DNA of 64,000 bases, taken from the NCBI GenBank assembly GCA_014871385.1, contig CM026426.1, forward strand, positions 261,201-325,200, in the 5' to 3' direction. Every line of letters begins with the position of its first letter. The first letter of the stretch is position 1. Below, piece by piece: positions 1 through 12,400 of the stretch. The notes beneath the pieces are model-generated. The model was not told the origin of the DNA. It worked only from the letters and a program-made list of their open reading frames with translations, and ran no database searches. The translations under genes were made by a program, and so were the position numbers. Origin of the DNA: Ceratodon purpureus. Taxonomy: Eukaryota; Streptophyta; Bryopsida; Pseudoditrichales; Ditrichaceae.

Positions 1-3000
1 ATGTCCGGGTCTGCCACATGGGGACTTTGAATTTGGCCGAGGTTTGCAAGCAGCTCTTTGCTGAGTGCTCAAACATGCGGGTGATTACCTCAAAGTTTCC
101 CGGTCTTGGAAAGACAAGAAAGGTTCATAATATGACAAAGGTATGTAATGTGCTTCTTCCTAGTCCGTAATTTCTAAACCTGGTTGATTCCGCTTCCTAG
201 TATATGTATAAAATTCTTGAATTTGTGCACTAAAATGGAAATACATGTTTAGTTTCAATCATTTGTGTGGAGTATCATCTTCATTAAACGGTAATGCAAA
301 ATTTCCTTATTCATTTTGGTATCCTGGAGATGTCAAAATTCTTCTTGGCAAACATTTTGTCAACGTCTTACTGTTAGAGGTCATCCATTGAATAAAATGG
401 GAATCATGCTCGTCCTACCCATGTCATGAGAGACTGGGCTTGAATATAGTTGGTGAACAATTTCTGGCGAGGGCATAACATTCGTTGAGAATTGTAAAAT
501 TTGTATCAGATCACCATATTCCAGTTTCAGAGCTGGACAATAAACTTACTGTTGATGATGTTGCCATGTGTCACATCTCGAAACTATCTGGTTTCACAAC
601 TAAAGAAACTAAATCTCCACTCAGAGAGCATTCTGCACCTGGATATCTCGAGCGTGGTTAACCCGGAAACATTCAATGTGTTGTTGTTTGAGCTTCTTGT
701 TCTCGGGTGTCTTAAGTCAGATATTGCAGGGGTCTTTCACTTGAACACAAGTAACATCCACATCGAAATCGGAAATACGTACGCTCGGCAATGAGCTCGC
801 TCAAAGCCTCCCTGTTTGTGACTGGTTCCAAAGAGAGCATCTAAGTTGGAATTTGGAGTCTCTTGAAGTTGACAACAACCCAAGTTGCGACCTGCAGGTG
901 GTATGTATCTATTTGCATGCTATGGAGCTGAGGCAGCTTGAGAGTAAAGACTTGATATTCAACGGAGCTGCCAAAAACGTGGAAGCAATCCCGGTGGACA
1001 CATGCCGAGGTCTACTCCGACGGCACTTCATTGATTATATGAAGGAAGGGAATACAATGTCCTTCTCCATCCTCGAAATGTTCGTGAAATTTTTGGCTTG
1101 CCAGCTGCGGAGCCTCACAGAGAGCATTTACTTCAAGTTTGAGATGTTGCAGTTCATGCAGGCAATGGCCAACATCCGTTCTTGTCTCGTGATCATCTCC
1201 CTTCTAGAAATTTCTAGAGATTTCTCTCTCCGATCCGTGAAACCTTGGCTCCATGAGCAGCAACTGTGGAGGGGTAAGGTTACGGATCTAACAATGGAAT
1301 CAAGGTTCAAGGGCATGCTGCGGTGGTCGGACAGTAACCATTCAATGATTTTTTTCCAGAGTGAAGGGCCCATCTCATTTCTCTACAGAAACGCGAATCT
1401 TCTACCAGAATCCATAACTTAGCTCGTTAGCAGCCAGAGACTGAGAACAGATCCAAAAAAGATGCCAGATTATGCAGCAATGTCTTCGCATGAGTTATGG
1501 TCAAATCTGTGGCCGATCTTGCAAAGAAGTGCACCATCCTTTGAACCATCTTATGTCCTCACAGCGGACAATTTCTTGAAAATGGCATTAATAGCCCTTC
1601 GGGTGGCAGCACAAGTCCCTGTTCTCATAATGGGAGAAACTGGTTGTGGAAAAACAAGCCTTCTCAGGATTCTGGCCAGGTACTGTGGCGTCAAATTCTT
1701 TAGTCTGACGCTTCATGCAGGAACCACACATGAGGACATACGCTCCTTCATCACTGCAGCAAATTATGAAGCGATGAATAGAAACAAGAAGGTTAGTTGG
1801 TGAATCAGAATGTCATTTTAGTCTCGTGTCTACAGTTTTAAATACTGAAATAAGAGTTTGTTCAAGAGTAAAATGAAGATCTATGTCAGGGACTTCTTCC
1901 TGTCCTACACTGCAAGATCTGCCAAATGTGATTCAGACATCGAAACACTAGTTTCTGTTGAGTGAAGACATATTCCCTAAGTAAACCGTTAGAGGTTCTA
2001 GCACTTAGCCTCAGATTCGTCTGCATAACACAGATTGAATTTGGATTATCATTTCTTTAACTCCGAATTGAATTCATTTTAATTGTTTGTGGTGTTACAG
2101 ATGTGGGCGTTTCTTGATGAGATCAACGCATGCGACCACCTTGGTTTCCTGAACGGAGTCATATGCCACCACTTAATGGACGGAGTTCCTCTAGATAGTT
2201 ATTTGGTGGTGCTGGCAGCTTGTAATCCGTATCGATTACACGACATTGAGAATTCTCAAACGGGTTTCTCTCCTCGTGAGCTTATGAACCCAGGTGACGT
2301 CCAATGTTACAATCTCACATATCGGGTGCACCCATTGCCAGAGGCGATGTTGGATTACGTTTGGGACTTTGGCCTACTTTCACAACATGATGAACAAACA
2401 TATATCGAAGCAATGGTTAAAGATAGAGTTAAATCGCAGGTGCAGCTCTTCGCAGACCTTTTAGTTTAGTCACAGGCCTTCGCACGAGAATGCCATGGGG
2501 AGGCTAGCGTAAGCCTACGGGATGCAAGCCGTTGTATCTCTCTCTATGAATTTTTTGACCGTGATCTTTAAAAACGACCTCTGCACAAAGGATACTTTAG
2601 CAAAATTCGAGTTCGTGCAACGCTCTTGGCATTTTCACATTGCTATCATTCCCGTCTTGCAACCGAAGAGCAGCGACGGAATTACCGACATATTTTGCAA
2701 TTGTCTGGAAGGCTTACGAACCAACATCTTATGTCAGGTACATTGAAGTTGCATTGTATATTCCATTTTTGGTTTAAAATCTCTGAATTTCTTAACAATA
2801 TTGTCCAATTCAGAAGTACTATCTCATTGAGCATAAGTAGGTTGGTTGTTGGTTCAACGAAATGGGACACTGCAAATTATGCTCTGATGCTTTTACTTAT
2901 TGACAATGACTAGGGACTTTAACGAGAACATGTTTGCGGAGCTTTTGAGAGCAGAGCAACTGGACCTTTTGAATCGCATGGATGTACCAGTTGGGATTGC

Positions 3001-6000
3001 CAGGAACAAGGCCATTTTAGAGAAAGTGTTTATAACACTAGTCTGCATGTTGAACCACATTCCAGTATTTGTAATTGGAAAGCCCGGCTCCGGAAAGACG
3101 CTTGCTCTTCAACTGGTTTACGGGTTTGTTTCTTCCCCGTTTACCTGTGTGTACTTGAATCAGATTCTCAGGATTTGCACCTATGAAGTAAGTTCTTAGC
3201 AGTCCTGTTTTTATAGCTCCTGGCATTGTTTTTTTGATTCTGAAAGGGTTCCTCTGAGATTTCCATGTCTGCTTGCTTACTTATAAGTTGCTGGCTGGTG
3301 ACAGAAATTTGAGAGGCACGGAATCTAGGGACAATTATTTTCAAAAATTACCCCAGATGTATAGATTCTCATATCAAGGCTCGGAGAGTTCTACATCTGA
3401 GGGTATCATAAAGGTGCATACTTCTTTTCCATTCTTCTCATTTTGATGATACAAGCGTGTCTTGCCGAGTGGTTGATGTTCTCTTTTTTTAATACTCGTA
3501 ATCCAATCTCAAATAGGTACAGTTTAAATAGTCTCAGGTAAACACTTTGAGCACTGAAATATTCTATCGTATGAATTCTTTTTAATTAATCCGATCCCAT
3601 AAGTGTTTGCACCACTTGTCAGGTTCAACGCTGTGAATTCCACAGTCTATACATGTTTGTCCAATAATTAATCGTAAGCTGAAACTAAAACCTTAATTAC
3701 GACCCATTTCGCGCCTGCAAGTGTTTGAGAAAGCCCAGCGATGCAAAAAGGACAACGACAGTCGAGATGTTCTGGTGGTGGTAGTACTTGATGAAGTTGG
3801 TCTTGCAGAAGTATCAAGCCACAATCCTCTGAAGGTATCAAGAAGCAAAATTCTAATAACAGTATCACATTTATAGAGGATTAATCAAGCTGGAAAATAA
3901 ATGTGCTGCATTCCTCATGATCACATAAACCATTAACATTGTAAATTGTGTAGGTCCTGCATGCTCTTCTGGAGCCGGAGGAGCCTCAACAAGTGGCGGT
4001 TGTAGGAATCAGCAACTGGTCGCTTGATGCTGCCAAAATGAACCGCGCCATTCATCTTTCACAACCTGACCCTTCTGAGCAGGATTTATATGATACCAGA
4101 ATTGCCATTCTAGAAAGCTACGACACCTCAAAAAGTAAAACACTCCATCAGACTTTGTTGAAGGAGTTAAAAGGCCTGGCAAAATCATACCATACTTATC
4201 ACGCTTGTCAAAGGAAACCCAACTTCCATGGCCTCCGCGACTTCTATTCACTTATAAAGTCCCTACAAGTTAAAAACACCACCCGTCTCCTGGCAACTGG
4301 ATGGGCTTGTAACAGCAATTTGGAGAAATTTCGGAGGCTCACCTGATGATATACAGAGACTCTCACAAATCTTGAAGGAGAATCTGGGGCATGAGGAGCT
4401 TCTGCATTAGCCACCGTCGGTGATGGACCTCGTCCGCGAGAATTTACACGACAAGGATGCGACGCATTTGATGCTCATCACCACTGTAAGTCATTCAGAA
4501 ACAAAAAACCGCTGAAAATTGGACTACATAGTCGTACTATTGTAATGAAATACTTACTTATAGCTGATGGTGTTTTCAGGGAGACTCTGCGATTGCAATT
4601 CTGGAGAAGTTTCAGAAGAATGTGATCACAATCCACGGGAGCAAATTCAAAGATGACTGCAGTGATGACTACTCATATCTCTTGCTGAGCATAATAATTT
4701 TGCACATTGAAGCTGGAAGGTACGTTTTGTTCATCGTATTTCTTTCATGGGAAATGAGGAAACGAAGATTAGTTTCCTAATTTCCCATTTCCCATTCCAC
4801 ATCTACTAGATGAAGGAATACTTGCACATTTATACAATATGAGGAGTTCCGATCCTGCTCCTAAGTTGGCATGCTTTTGTTGCAGATGTATACTTCTCAG
4901 GGGAGTTGAGCGGCTCTGGTCATCGCTCTGACATGCTCAACCAGCACTACACAACCGTGACAGAGAGGCGGAATTGCCGAATAGCCATCGGAGCGTATAG
5001 CAATCCGATGTGCTACGTTCACGACAACTTTCGCTGCACATTGTGGTGGTGGTCTCTAGCCAAGTATCACGTTTGGACCCACCGTTACTGAACCGCTTCG
5101 AGAAGCAAGTACTCGCATACGAAAACATACTGACACGGAATCAGAAGGAAGCTGTACGGATCTTAAAATCATGGTGTGGGCAATTGGCGGGCCTTTCAAC
5201 GAACTCAAACCAATGTTCGGATAATGCCTTCAAATTAGATGATCTGTTTGCTGGTTTCCATGAGGACATGCTTCCATCACTTGTGTTGCACCATCAGACT
5301 CGTCGCTTGGAGGAGATAAGCAGCACAGATTCCTCTGAATTTGCATTGCTACTTGACAGGTATACCATCTTCATTGCTCTTTAACTTATGTGTATTATAT
5401 ATCTTCTCTTTGTCCTCAGAATCATCATGTGACATCTAATTTACTTATTCTGATATGAAGAACAAGTAACCAATCATCCACTGATATGTTTAACTTCACA
5501 GGATTTTGAAAACCATTTCAGAGTGGAAAGAATTCTCTAGCTGTGATATTTCCAGTGAATGTTTCTTGCACGTTACAGTGATTTAAACGATTGTGTTAGA
5601 TATGTCATTGAAGCTCACTGGCAGCATGTTGTTGTCTTTTGGGTTTTTAATTCTGAAGTGTGTTGTATGCAACTGTAGGTGCAAAGAAGACTTGTTGCGA
5701 ACGGCACACGTCGATGCAATGGTGCGTGCTTCTTTGTCAGCACGGTGCAAAGATAACGTTCCTGACTTGGGGAAATGGACTAGCCTTGTCTTTGGTGAAT
5801 GGCAAGATCAACAGGGCCTTAAGGAGTTCCTTGAAACAGCGGTAAGTGCTTCATCTTCTAGACGCTGATACTTTTATGATTTAAGGCTTCAAGTTGGTTT
5901 TTTAACATTCGAACTTCTTGCACTACCTAAGTGATTTGGAAGTTGGATAGTAATGCACCTTTGGATCATCTCGAATTCAAGTATTACGTACTTCATCTAT

Positions 6001-6210
6001 CAACGATACCCTTTTGAGAGAGCTAAAAATTCACTCAGTTAATATGACCAAGGTACCAACTCAATGATTCCTGCAGATACAGTAGAAGTTGCGTGGCTTC
6101 ATCATACCTCGATCTCCTCAATAGTTATGTCGAGCACCTCGGATTTAGAGTGTTCAGACAAAACCACTGGCTTCAATCCAAGCTCTTGGACAGTTATCCT
6201 GTCTGCAAAC
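1..6210 (+). pseudogene. RNF213-like: RNF213/mysterin-like AAA+ ATPase, decayed and partial
   Basis: RNF213 relatives are giant cytosolic proteins with dynein-like tandem AAA+ modules and a ubiquitin-ligase module; only the AAA+ part is seen here and the gene is cut by the left edge. Exons in order: 1-139 (P-loop-like ITSKFPGLGKTRK); about 560-1791 (helical region, then Walker A MGETGCGKTSLLR); 2101-2739 (Walker B FLDEINACDHLG and AACNPYRL); about 2910-3119 (second Walker A GKPGSGKT); 3305-3413 (SYQGSESSTSEG); 3721-3834 (second Walker B VLDEVGLAE); 3953-4483 (GISNWSLDAAKMNRAIHLS); 4578-4720; 4885-5358 (SRLDPPLLNRFEKQ); 5691-5841. Introns are GT-AG. In-frame TAG codons occur at 1420-1422, 2467-2469 and 4408-4410, and the frame breaks near 4265-4300 and 5030-5045. 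No ligase module is found before the repeats start at 6.6 kb. The family call is firm; pseudogene status rests on five lesions. Confidence 0.85.
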
Positions 6211-6589
6211 GTAAGATTGATACCGGTACTTAGAAAATAAGAACCTCACTCATCCATCATCATGGTCAGTTTACAATACTGGGTCCAACAAGAGCTAGTA
6301 CCATTAAGAATTCAGCAAGACGAACTATACATCAGCACCCGAGTACTCGACTTCCTATAAACTTGCATAAGACGAGTTGAGCAGCAGCCCCTGGAGGACT
6401 TATAAACCGAGTTGTTGGATGGCTTGTTTGACAGCCATGTTGCTGAAGTGAATCAACATCAAAAATCCAAGTTAGCGAATTAACCTGGCAAAGCGCCTAG
6501 ACGCCTGTAAATCTAAACTCACTCTTTGTTTTTCGTACAGATACTTAACCAAAAAGAGACCAAACTAGAAAACTTCCAAGGTCCCGTAA
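6211..6589. other. Spacer between RNF213-like remnant and repeat region
   Basis: No reading frame with recognisable content. It may hold decayed 3' sequence of the RNF213-like gene, but I see no motif to prove it. Confidence 0.4.
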
Positions 6590-6800
6590 TTGAGCGTGTA
6601 TTGTCAGCGAATGATTTAGGTGATCTCCTAAATCTTGACGAGTAGCACTCCTGAGCCGAGTGAATTGATTCTGCGTTATTGAGGACTGGAGGGGTCTTGG
6701 AAGCTTTTTCCATTGAAGTTGTTGCAGCTCTATGGTCCATTCACATTTGTTTAATCTACACTGCTATTCCATCCGTAGTTGTAACGTTACAGTTTTGAAC
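6590..6800 (+). repeat. Conserved repeat block with internal hairpin, copy 1
   Basis: This block recurs at 8495-8700 with high similarity. It carries the hairpin ATTTAGGTGATCTCCTAAAT (6614-6633), whose arms ATTTAGG and CCTAAAT pair, and ends in a TCTACA...CTATTCCATCCGT stretch. An inverted copy of the hairpin lies at 13270-13287. It precedes a purine-rich tract and a minisatellite in both full copies, so it looks like one end of a non-autonomous element. Short ORFs across it are chance frames. Confidence 0.7.
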
Positions 6801-7060
6801 TGCTAACGGAAAGGAGTGCACGGGCCGAAGGGAGGGCGAAGAGGGAAGACAGGGCGCAGGCGGAAGAGGGGGTGCGGACGGAGCAGCGTGCACATGCGGA
6901 TGAGGGGCGCCGGCAGAAAGGGGGTGCGGACGGAGGAGAGTGCGCATACACGAGGGAGGGCGCGGGCGCACGAGCGTACGCGGGGTGGATGAGGGGGGAG
7001 CGGGCGGACGAGAGAGGACGGAGGAGTGCACGGGGGCGGATGAGAGGGCGCTAGGGTGAC
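6800..7060 (+). repeat. GC-rich purine tract, copy 1
   Basis: A tract of GGAGGGCGAAGAGGG and GGTGCGGACGGAG-like units, repeated at 8696-8935 in the same order relative to its neighbours. Its open frames on both strands follow from base composition and are not genes. Confidence 0.65.
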
Positions 7061-7655
7061 TTGGGTGTAGGCCGGCACATCCACACCTCGTCGCCGTGAG
7101 GTTACACCGGTGTGGCCCCAGGTGTTGGTGGATGGTGTGGCGTCGGGTCTAGGCAAACGGTGTCACCCGGGTGTAGGCAGTCACTTACACCTCGTCTCCG
7201 TGAGGTTACACCAGTGTGGCCTTGGGTGTGCGCGGATGGTGTGGCGCCGGGGTAGGCGGGCACACCCACACCTCGTCGATGTGAGGCTACACCGGTGTGG
7301 CCCCGGGTGTGGGTGGATGGTGTGGCATCGGGGTGTAGGCGGACACTTCCACACCTCGTCGCCGTGAGGCTACACCGGTGTGGCCCCGGGTGTGGGTGGA
7401 TGGTGTGGCGTCGGGTGTAGGCGAATGGTGTGACCCGGGTGTAGGCAGTCACTCACACCTCCTCTCGGCGAGGTTACACCGGTGTAGCCCCGGGTGTGGG
7501 TGAACCGTGTGGCGTCGGGTGTGGGTGGATGGTGTGGCGTCGGGTGTGGGTGGACGGAGTGGCGTCCGGTGTGGGCGGACGGTGTGGCGTCGGGTGTAGG
7601 CGGACGGTGTGACCCGGGTGTAGGCGGACGGTGTGACCCGGGTGTAGGTGGGGTG
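7060..7655 (+). repeat. Minisatellite array 1
   Basis: Tandem, partly degenerate 24-bp units on the core GGTGTAGGCGGACGGTGTGA followed by CCCG, mixed with longer units containing CACACCTCGTCGCCGTGAGG. Because the unit is a multiple of three, all frames stay open and give repetitive His/Pro/Thr peptides on the minus strand; these are artefacts of the repeat. Confidence 0.85.
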
Positions 7656-8422
7656 TGACGGAGGAGAGTGTGGCTTGGACGATGGTGTTGTGGTTGTTTG
7701 CAAAGCGTCGGTGAGATGTGCCTTGCACCAAAGATTATACACTCTAAAGCCAAAAAACTCAAATGAGCAAACCCCGCACCATAGGTGGCATCTGAGACTC
7801 CAAATCAATTCGACCCTAAATCAAAACGCCGTGCTTCAACGTTCACGGCATGCATTATCCACCGCCACTATTACAGAGGTGCCACGGCTCAAGAGCCAAC
7901 TTTTGATTGGCGGGGAATGGGAGGGCGAGCCTTATACCGATGGAAAGCTCTTTGAAAAGCGCACAAGATGCGCACAAAATACATGCAAATTGGGCAAAAA
8001 TTAATTGAGATATAGCTCGCCGAAGTTAACAGTTAGACGGCGCACTCGGAAATGCAACTTTTGCATGCAGAGGAATTAGCGGCCGTGCCTTATACCGATG
8101 AAAAGAGCGTGAGAAATCAGTCACAATGAAGCCAAGAACGACCGGAATCGGGCACAAAATGGCAGAGATATCGAAGGTGGAAGTTGGCGGCAACACGGCA
8201 ATTACAATGAAAATGTCGCATTTGACTCGCACCGAATCTGTGAACGAAAATTAGATGGTTGGAAAGAGCTCACAAAATCAGTAAAGACTGACCTTTGAAA
8301 CACTCAAATCGCACAAGATATGAGGGAGAAAATGCACCCTAAACATTGGTGTGGCACGCGGGGTACACCAGTGCGGTGTACCTCACGGAATGCACTGCAT
8401 TCCGGTCCCCTGTTAACATAGG
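7655..8422 (+). mobile_element. Conserved 3' block of repeat element, copy A
   Basis: A non-coding block of about 770 bp shared with 10560-11329 and 12400-13139. It starts near GATGGTGTTGTGGTTGTTTG and ends with two hairpins and a fixed terminus: GGTACACC paired with GGTGTACC around AGTGC, then CGGAATGCACTGCATTCCG (8386-8404), then a stretch ending TTAACATAGG (8422). Sequence after that point differs between copies, so 8422 is taken as the element end. No ORF is conserved between copies. A Helitron-like or other hairpin-ended non-autonomous element is possible; the class is not established. Confidence 0.65.
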
Positions 8423-8494
8423 CCCCGTGATACTAGACTTTAATGGATAGACGCAGAGCGGACTGTCCATATGTTCCGGGTGGCGACAATATAA

Positions 8495-8700
8495 TCCCGC
8501 GTGTATTGTCATGGAATGATTTAGGTGATCTCCTAAATGTTGACGAGTAGCACTCCTTAGCCGAGAGAGGACCGGACGGGTCTTGGAAGCTTTTTCCACC
8601 GCGGTTGTTGCAGCCGTATGATCCATTCACATTTGTTTAGTCTACATTGCTATTCCATCCGTGGTTGTAATGTTACATCTTTGAACTCCTGACGGAAGGG
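8495..8700 (+). repeat. Conserved repeat block with internal hairpin, copy 2
   Basis: Second copy of the 6590-6800 block, with the same hairpin at 8519-8538. It follows the end of copy A after a unique stretch of about 70 bp, which suggests one element lies beside or inside another. Confidence 0.7.
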
Positions 8701-8935
8701 AGTGCGGGGGCCAAAGGGAAGGCGAAGAGGGAAGACGGGGCGCGGGCGGAATAGGGGGTGCGGAGGGAGCAGCGTGCGCGTGCGGATGAGGGGCCGCCGG
8801 CGGAAAGGAGGTGCGGACGGAGGAGGGCGCGGGCGGATGAGCGTCCGCAGGGTGGATGAGGGCGGAGCGGGCGGACGAGAGAGGACGGAGGAGTGCATGC
8901 GGGCGGATGGGAGGGCGCGGACACAAGGGAGGCGG
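8700..8935 (+). repeat. GC-rich purine tract, copy 2
   Basis: Copy of the 6800-7060 tract with the same unit order. No coding content. Confidence 0.65.
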
Positions 8936-9550
8936 CCAGCGGAAGCGCCCTCGAGGTGTGACGGTGTGACCCTCGAGGTGTGACGGTGTCCCCCCAGCCC
9001 TTCGCTACACTGGTGTGACCCGTTGGTGTGACCCCTCTGCAAAGAAGGTGTAATGGTGTTCCTGCGGGTCCTTTGATACACCGGTGTGACCCCCGTCGTG
9101 TGACCCGTTTGCAGACGAGGTGTGACGGTGTTCCCCTCAGCCTTTCGCTATAGTGGTGTGACCGAATGGTGTAACATCCTTTTGCAAAAAAGGTGTGACG
9201 GTGTTCCCCACAGCCCTCTGCCACACCCGTGGTGTACCCATTTGCGAAGTGGTGTTCCCACATCCCTCTGCCACACCGGTGTGACCTCGGGTGTAGGCGG
9301 ACGGTGTGACGTCGGGGGAAGGGGAGAGTGTGGCGCCGGGTGTAGGCGGGCACACTAAACCGCGTCTCCGAGAGGTGACACCTGTGTGGCCCGGGGTGTG
9401 AGCGGACGGTGTGACCCGGGTGTGGGCGGGCACACTTACATTGGTGTAACCCGCGGTGTAGGCGGACAGAGTTACACTTGTGTGACCCGCGGTGTAGGCG
9501 GACAGAGTTACACTTGTGTGACCCGCGGTGTAGGAGGGGTGTGACGGAGG
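8935..9550 (+). repeat. Minisatellite array 2
   Basis: GTGTGAC-rich tandem units, more degenerate than array 1 on the left (units containing GGTGTGACGGTGTTCCC) and close to the 24-bp consensus on the right. Ends against a partial conserved block. Confidence 0.8.
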
Positions 9551-9745
9551 AGAGTGTGCGCTTCGGAGACGATGTTGTCGCTGTTTGTAAAGCGTCGGCG
9601 TCGGCGTGCAGTACAAAAAATAGAGCGTCATACACACTAAAGCCCAAAAACTTCAATGAGCAAACCCCGCACCCAAGGTGGCATCTCAGACTCCAAATGA
9701 ATTCGACCCTAAACCAAAACCTAGAGCAATTCAGCCTCAAGAGTG
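9550..9745 (+). repeat. Truncated copy of the conserved 3' block
   Basis: Matches the first 190 bp or so of the 7655-8422 block (AAAGCGTCGG, GAGCAAACCCCGCACC, AGGTGGCATCTCAGACTCC) and then breaks into minisatellite sequence at GAGCAATTCAGCCTCAA. The same break recurs at 11331-11395, so this is the left edge of a duplicated unit. Confidence 0.65.
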
Positions 9746-10560
9746 AGACCCGGGTGTAGGCCGATACACTCACCCCTCATGTCCGTAGAATTACACCCAT
9801 GTGACCCCGGGTGTACGCGGTTTCAGCTCATACCTCATCACCTTGAGGTTTCACCAGGATGACTTGGGTGTAGGCGGGCACACCCATACCTCGTCGCTGT
9901 GAGGATACACCGGTGTGGCCCCAAGTGTGGGTGGATGGTGTGGCGTCGGGTGTAGGCGAACAGTGTGACCCGGGTGTACGCAGTCACTCACACCTCGTCT
10001 CCGTGAGGTTACACTAGTGTGGCCTTGGGTGTCGGCAGATGGTGTGGCGCCGCGTGTAGGCGGGCACACCCACACCTCGTCGCCGTGAGGCTACACTGGT
10101 GTGGCCACGGGTGTGGGTGAACGGTGTGGCGTCGGGTGTAGGCGGGCACACCCATACCTCGTCGCTGTGAGGCTACACCGGTGTGGCCCCGGGTGTTGGT
10201 GGATGGTGTGGCGTCGAGTGTAGGCAAACGGTGTGACCCTGGTGTAGGCAGTCACTCACACCTTGTCTCCGTGAGGTTACACCTGTGTGGCGTCAAGTGT
10301 AGGTGGACGGTGTGGCGTGGGGTGTAGGCGGACGGTGTGACCGGGGTGTAGGCGGACGGTGTGACCGGGGTGTAGGCGGACGGTGTGACCGGGGTGTAGG
10401 CGGACGGTGTGACCGGGGTGTAGGCGGACGGTGTGACCGAGGTGTAGGCGGACGGTGTGACCCGGGTGTAGGCGGACGGTGTGACCCGGGTGTAGGTGGA
10501 CACACTTGCACTGGTGTGACCCGGGTGTAGGCGGACGGTGTGACCCGGGTGTAGGTGGGG
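9745..10560 (+). repeat. Minisatellite array 3, including near-perfect 24-bp tandem copies
   Basis: At 10317-10560 about nine units of GGTGTAGGCGGACGGTGTGA plus CCGG or CCCG run head to tail with almost no change, the most homogeneous part of the repeat region and therefore probably the youngest expansion. Upstream units are longer and more diverged. Confidence 0.85.
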
Positions 10561-11329
10561 TGTGACGGAGGAGAATGTGCTTTCTGGAGACGGTGTTGTC
10601 GCTGTTTGCAAAGCGTCGGTGAGATGTGCATTGCATCAAGATCATACACTCTAAAGCCAAAAATCTCAAATGAGCAAACCGTGCACCATAGGTGGCATCT
10701 CAGACTCCAAATCAGTTCGACCCTAAATCAAAACGCCGTGCTTCAACGTTCACGGCAGGCATTATCCACCGCCACTATTACAGAGGTGCCACGGCTCAAG
10801 AGCCAACTTTTGATTGGCGGGGAATGGGAGGGCGAGCCTTATACCGATGGAAAGCTCTTCGAAAAGCGCACAAGATGCACGCAAAAAACATGCAAATTGG
10901 GCAAGAATTGATTGACATATAGCTCGCCGAAGTTACCAGTTGGACGGCGCACCCGGAAATGCAACTTTTGCATGCGGAGGAATTAGCGGGCGTGCCTTAT
11001 ACCGATGGAAAGAGCGTGATAAATCAGTCACAATGAAGCCAAGAACAACCGGAATCGGGCGCAAAATGGCGGAGATATGAAAGGTGGAAGTTGGCGGCAA
11101 CACGGCAATTTCAATGAAAATGTCGCATTTGACTCGCACCGAATCTGTGAACGAAAATTAGATGGTTGGAAAGAGCTCACAAAATCAGTAAAGACCGACC
11201 TTTGAAACTCTCAAATCGCACAAGATATGAGGGAGAAAATGCTCCTCAAAAATTGGTGTGACCGGCGGGTTACACCAGTGCGGTGTACCGCACGGAATGC
11301 ACTGCATTCCGGTCCTCTCTTAACATAGG
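10560..11329 (+). mobile_element. Conserved 3' block of repeat element, copy B
   Basis: Second full copy of the conserved block. The terminal palindrome is at 11293-11311 and the TTAACATAGG end at 11329. The next bases, TGGCATCTCAGACTCC, match the interior of the block itself, so this is a junction where the terminus was joined to internal sequence through the shared ATAGGTGGCATCT. Confidence 0.65.
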
Positions 11330-12400
11330 TGGCATCTCAGACTCCAAATGAATTCGACCCTAAACCAAAACCCCGAGCAATTCAGCCTCAACAGTGAGAC
11401 CCAGGTGTAGGCCGATATACTCACACCTCATGTCCGTAGAATTACACCCATATGACCCCGGGTGTACGCGGTTTCAGCTCACACCTCATCACCTTGAGGT
11501 TACACCAGGGTGGCTTGGGTGTAGGCGAGCACACCCACACCTCGTCGCCGTGAGGTTACACCGGTGTGGCCCCAGGTGTGGGTAGATGGTGTGGCGCCGG
11601 GTGTAGGCAAACGGTGTAACCTCACGGCGACGAGGTGTGGGTGTGACGGCTACCCCGGCGCCACACCATCCACGCACACCCAAGGCCACACTGGTGTAAC
11701 CTCACGGAGACGAGGTTACACCGGTGTGGCCCCGAGTGTGGATGAAGGGTGTGGTGTCGGGTGTAGGCGCGCACACCCACACCTTGTCGCCGTGAGGCTA
11801 CATCGGTGTGGCATTGGGTGTAGGTGGATGGTGTGGAGTCGGGTGTAGGCGAACGGTGTGACCCCGGTGTAGGCAGTCACTCACACCGGTGTGGCGTCGG
11901 GTGTGGGTGGATGGTGTGGCGTCGGGTGTGGGTGGATGGTGTGGCGTCGGGTGTGGGTGGATGGTGTGGCGCCGGGTGTAGGCAAACGGTGTGACCCGGG
12001 TGTAGGCGGACGGTGTGACCCGGGTGTAGGCGGACGGTGTGACCCGGGTGTAGGTGGGCATACTTGCACTGGTGTGACCCGGGTGTAGGCGAACGGTGTG
12101 ACCCGGGTGTAGGCAGTCACTCACACCGGTGTGGCGTCGCGTGTGGGTGGATGGTGTGGCCCCGGGTGTCGGTGGACGGTGTGGCGTCGGGTGTGGGCGG
12201 ACGGTGTGGCGTCGGGTGTAGGCGAACGGTGTGACCCGGGTGTAGGTGGGCACACTTGCACTGGTGTGACCCGGGTGTAGGCGGACGGTGTGACCCGGGT
12301 GTCGGTGGACACACTTGCACTGGTGTGACCCGGGGTGTAGGTCCATGGTGTGCCCCGCGGTGTAGGAGGGGTGTGACGGAGGAGAATGTGCTTTCAGGAG
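11330..12400 (+). repeat. Minisatellite array 4 with truncated block at its left edge
   Basis: Begins like 9660-9800 (block fragment, then GAGCAATTCAGCCTCAA, then AGGTGTAGGCCGATA) and continues into 24-bp and longer units up to about 12400. With copies B and C it forms two tandem macro-units of roughly 1.8 kb. Part of it (about 11600-11720) is inverted relative to the rest. Confidence 0.75.
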
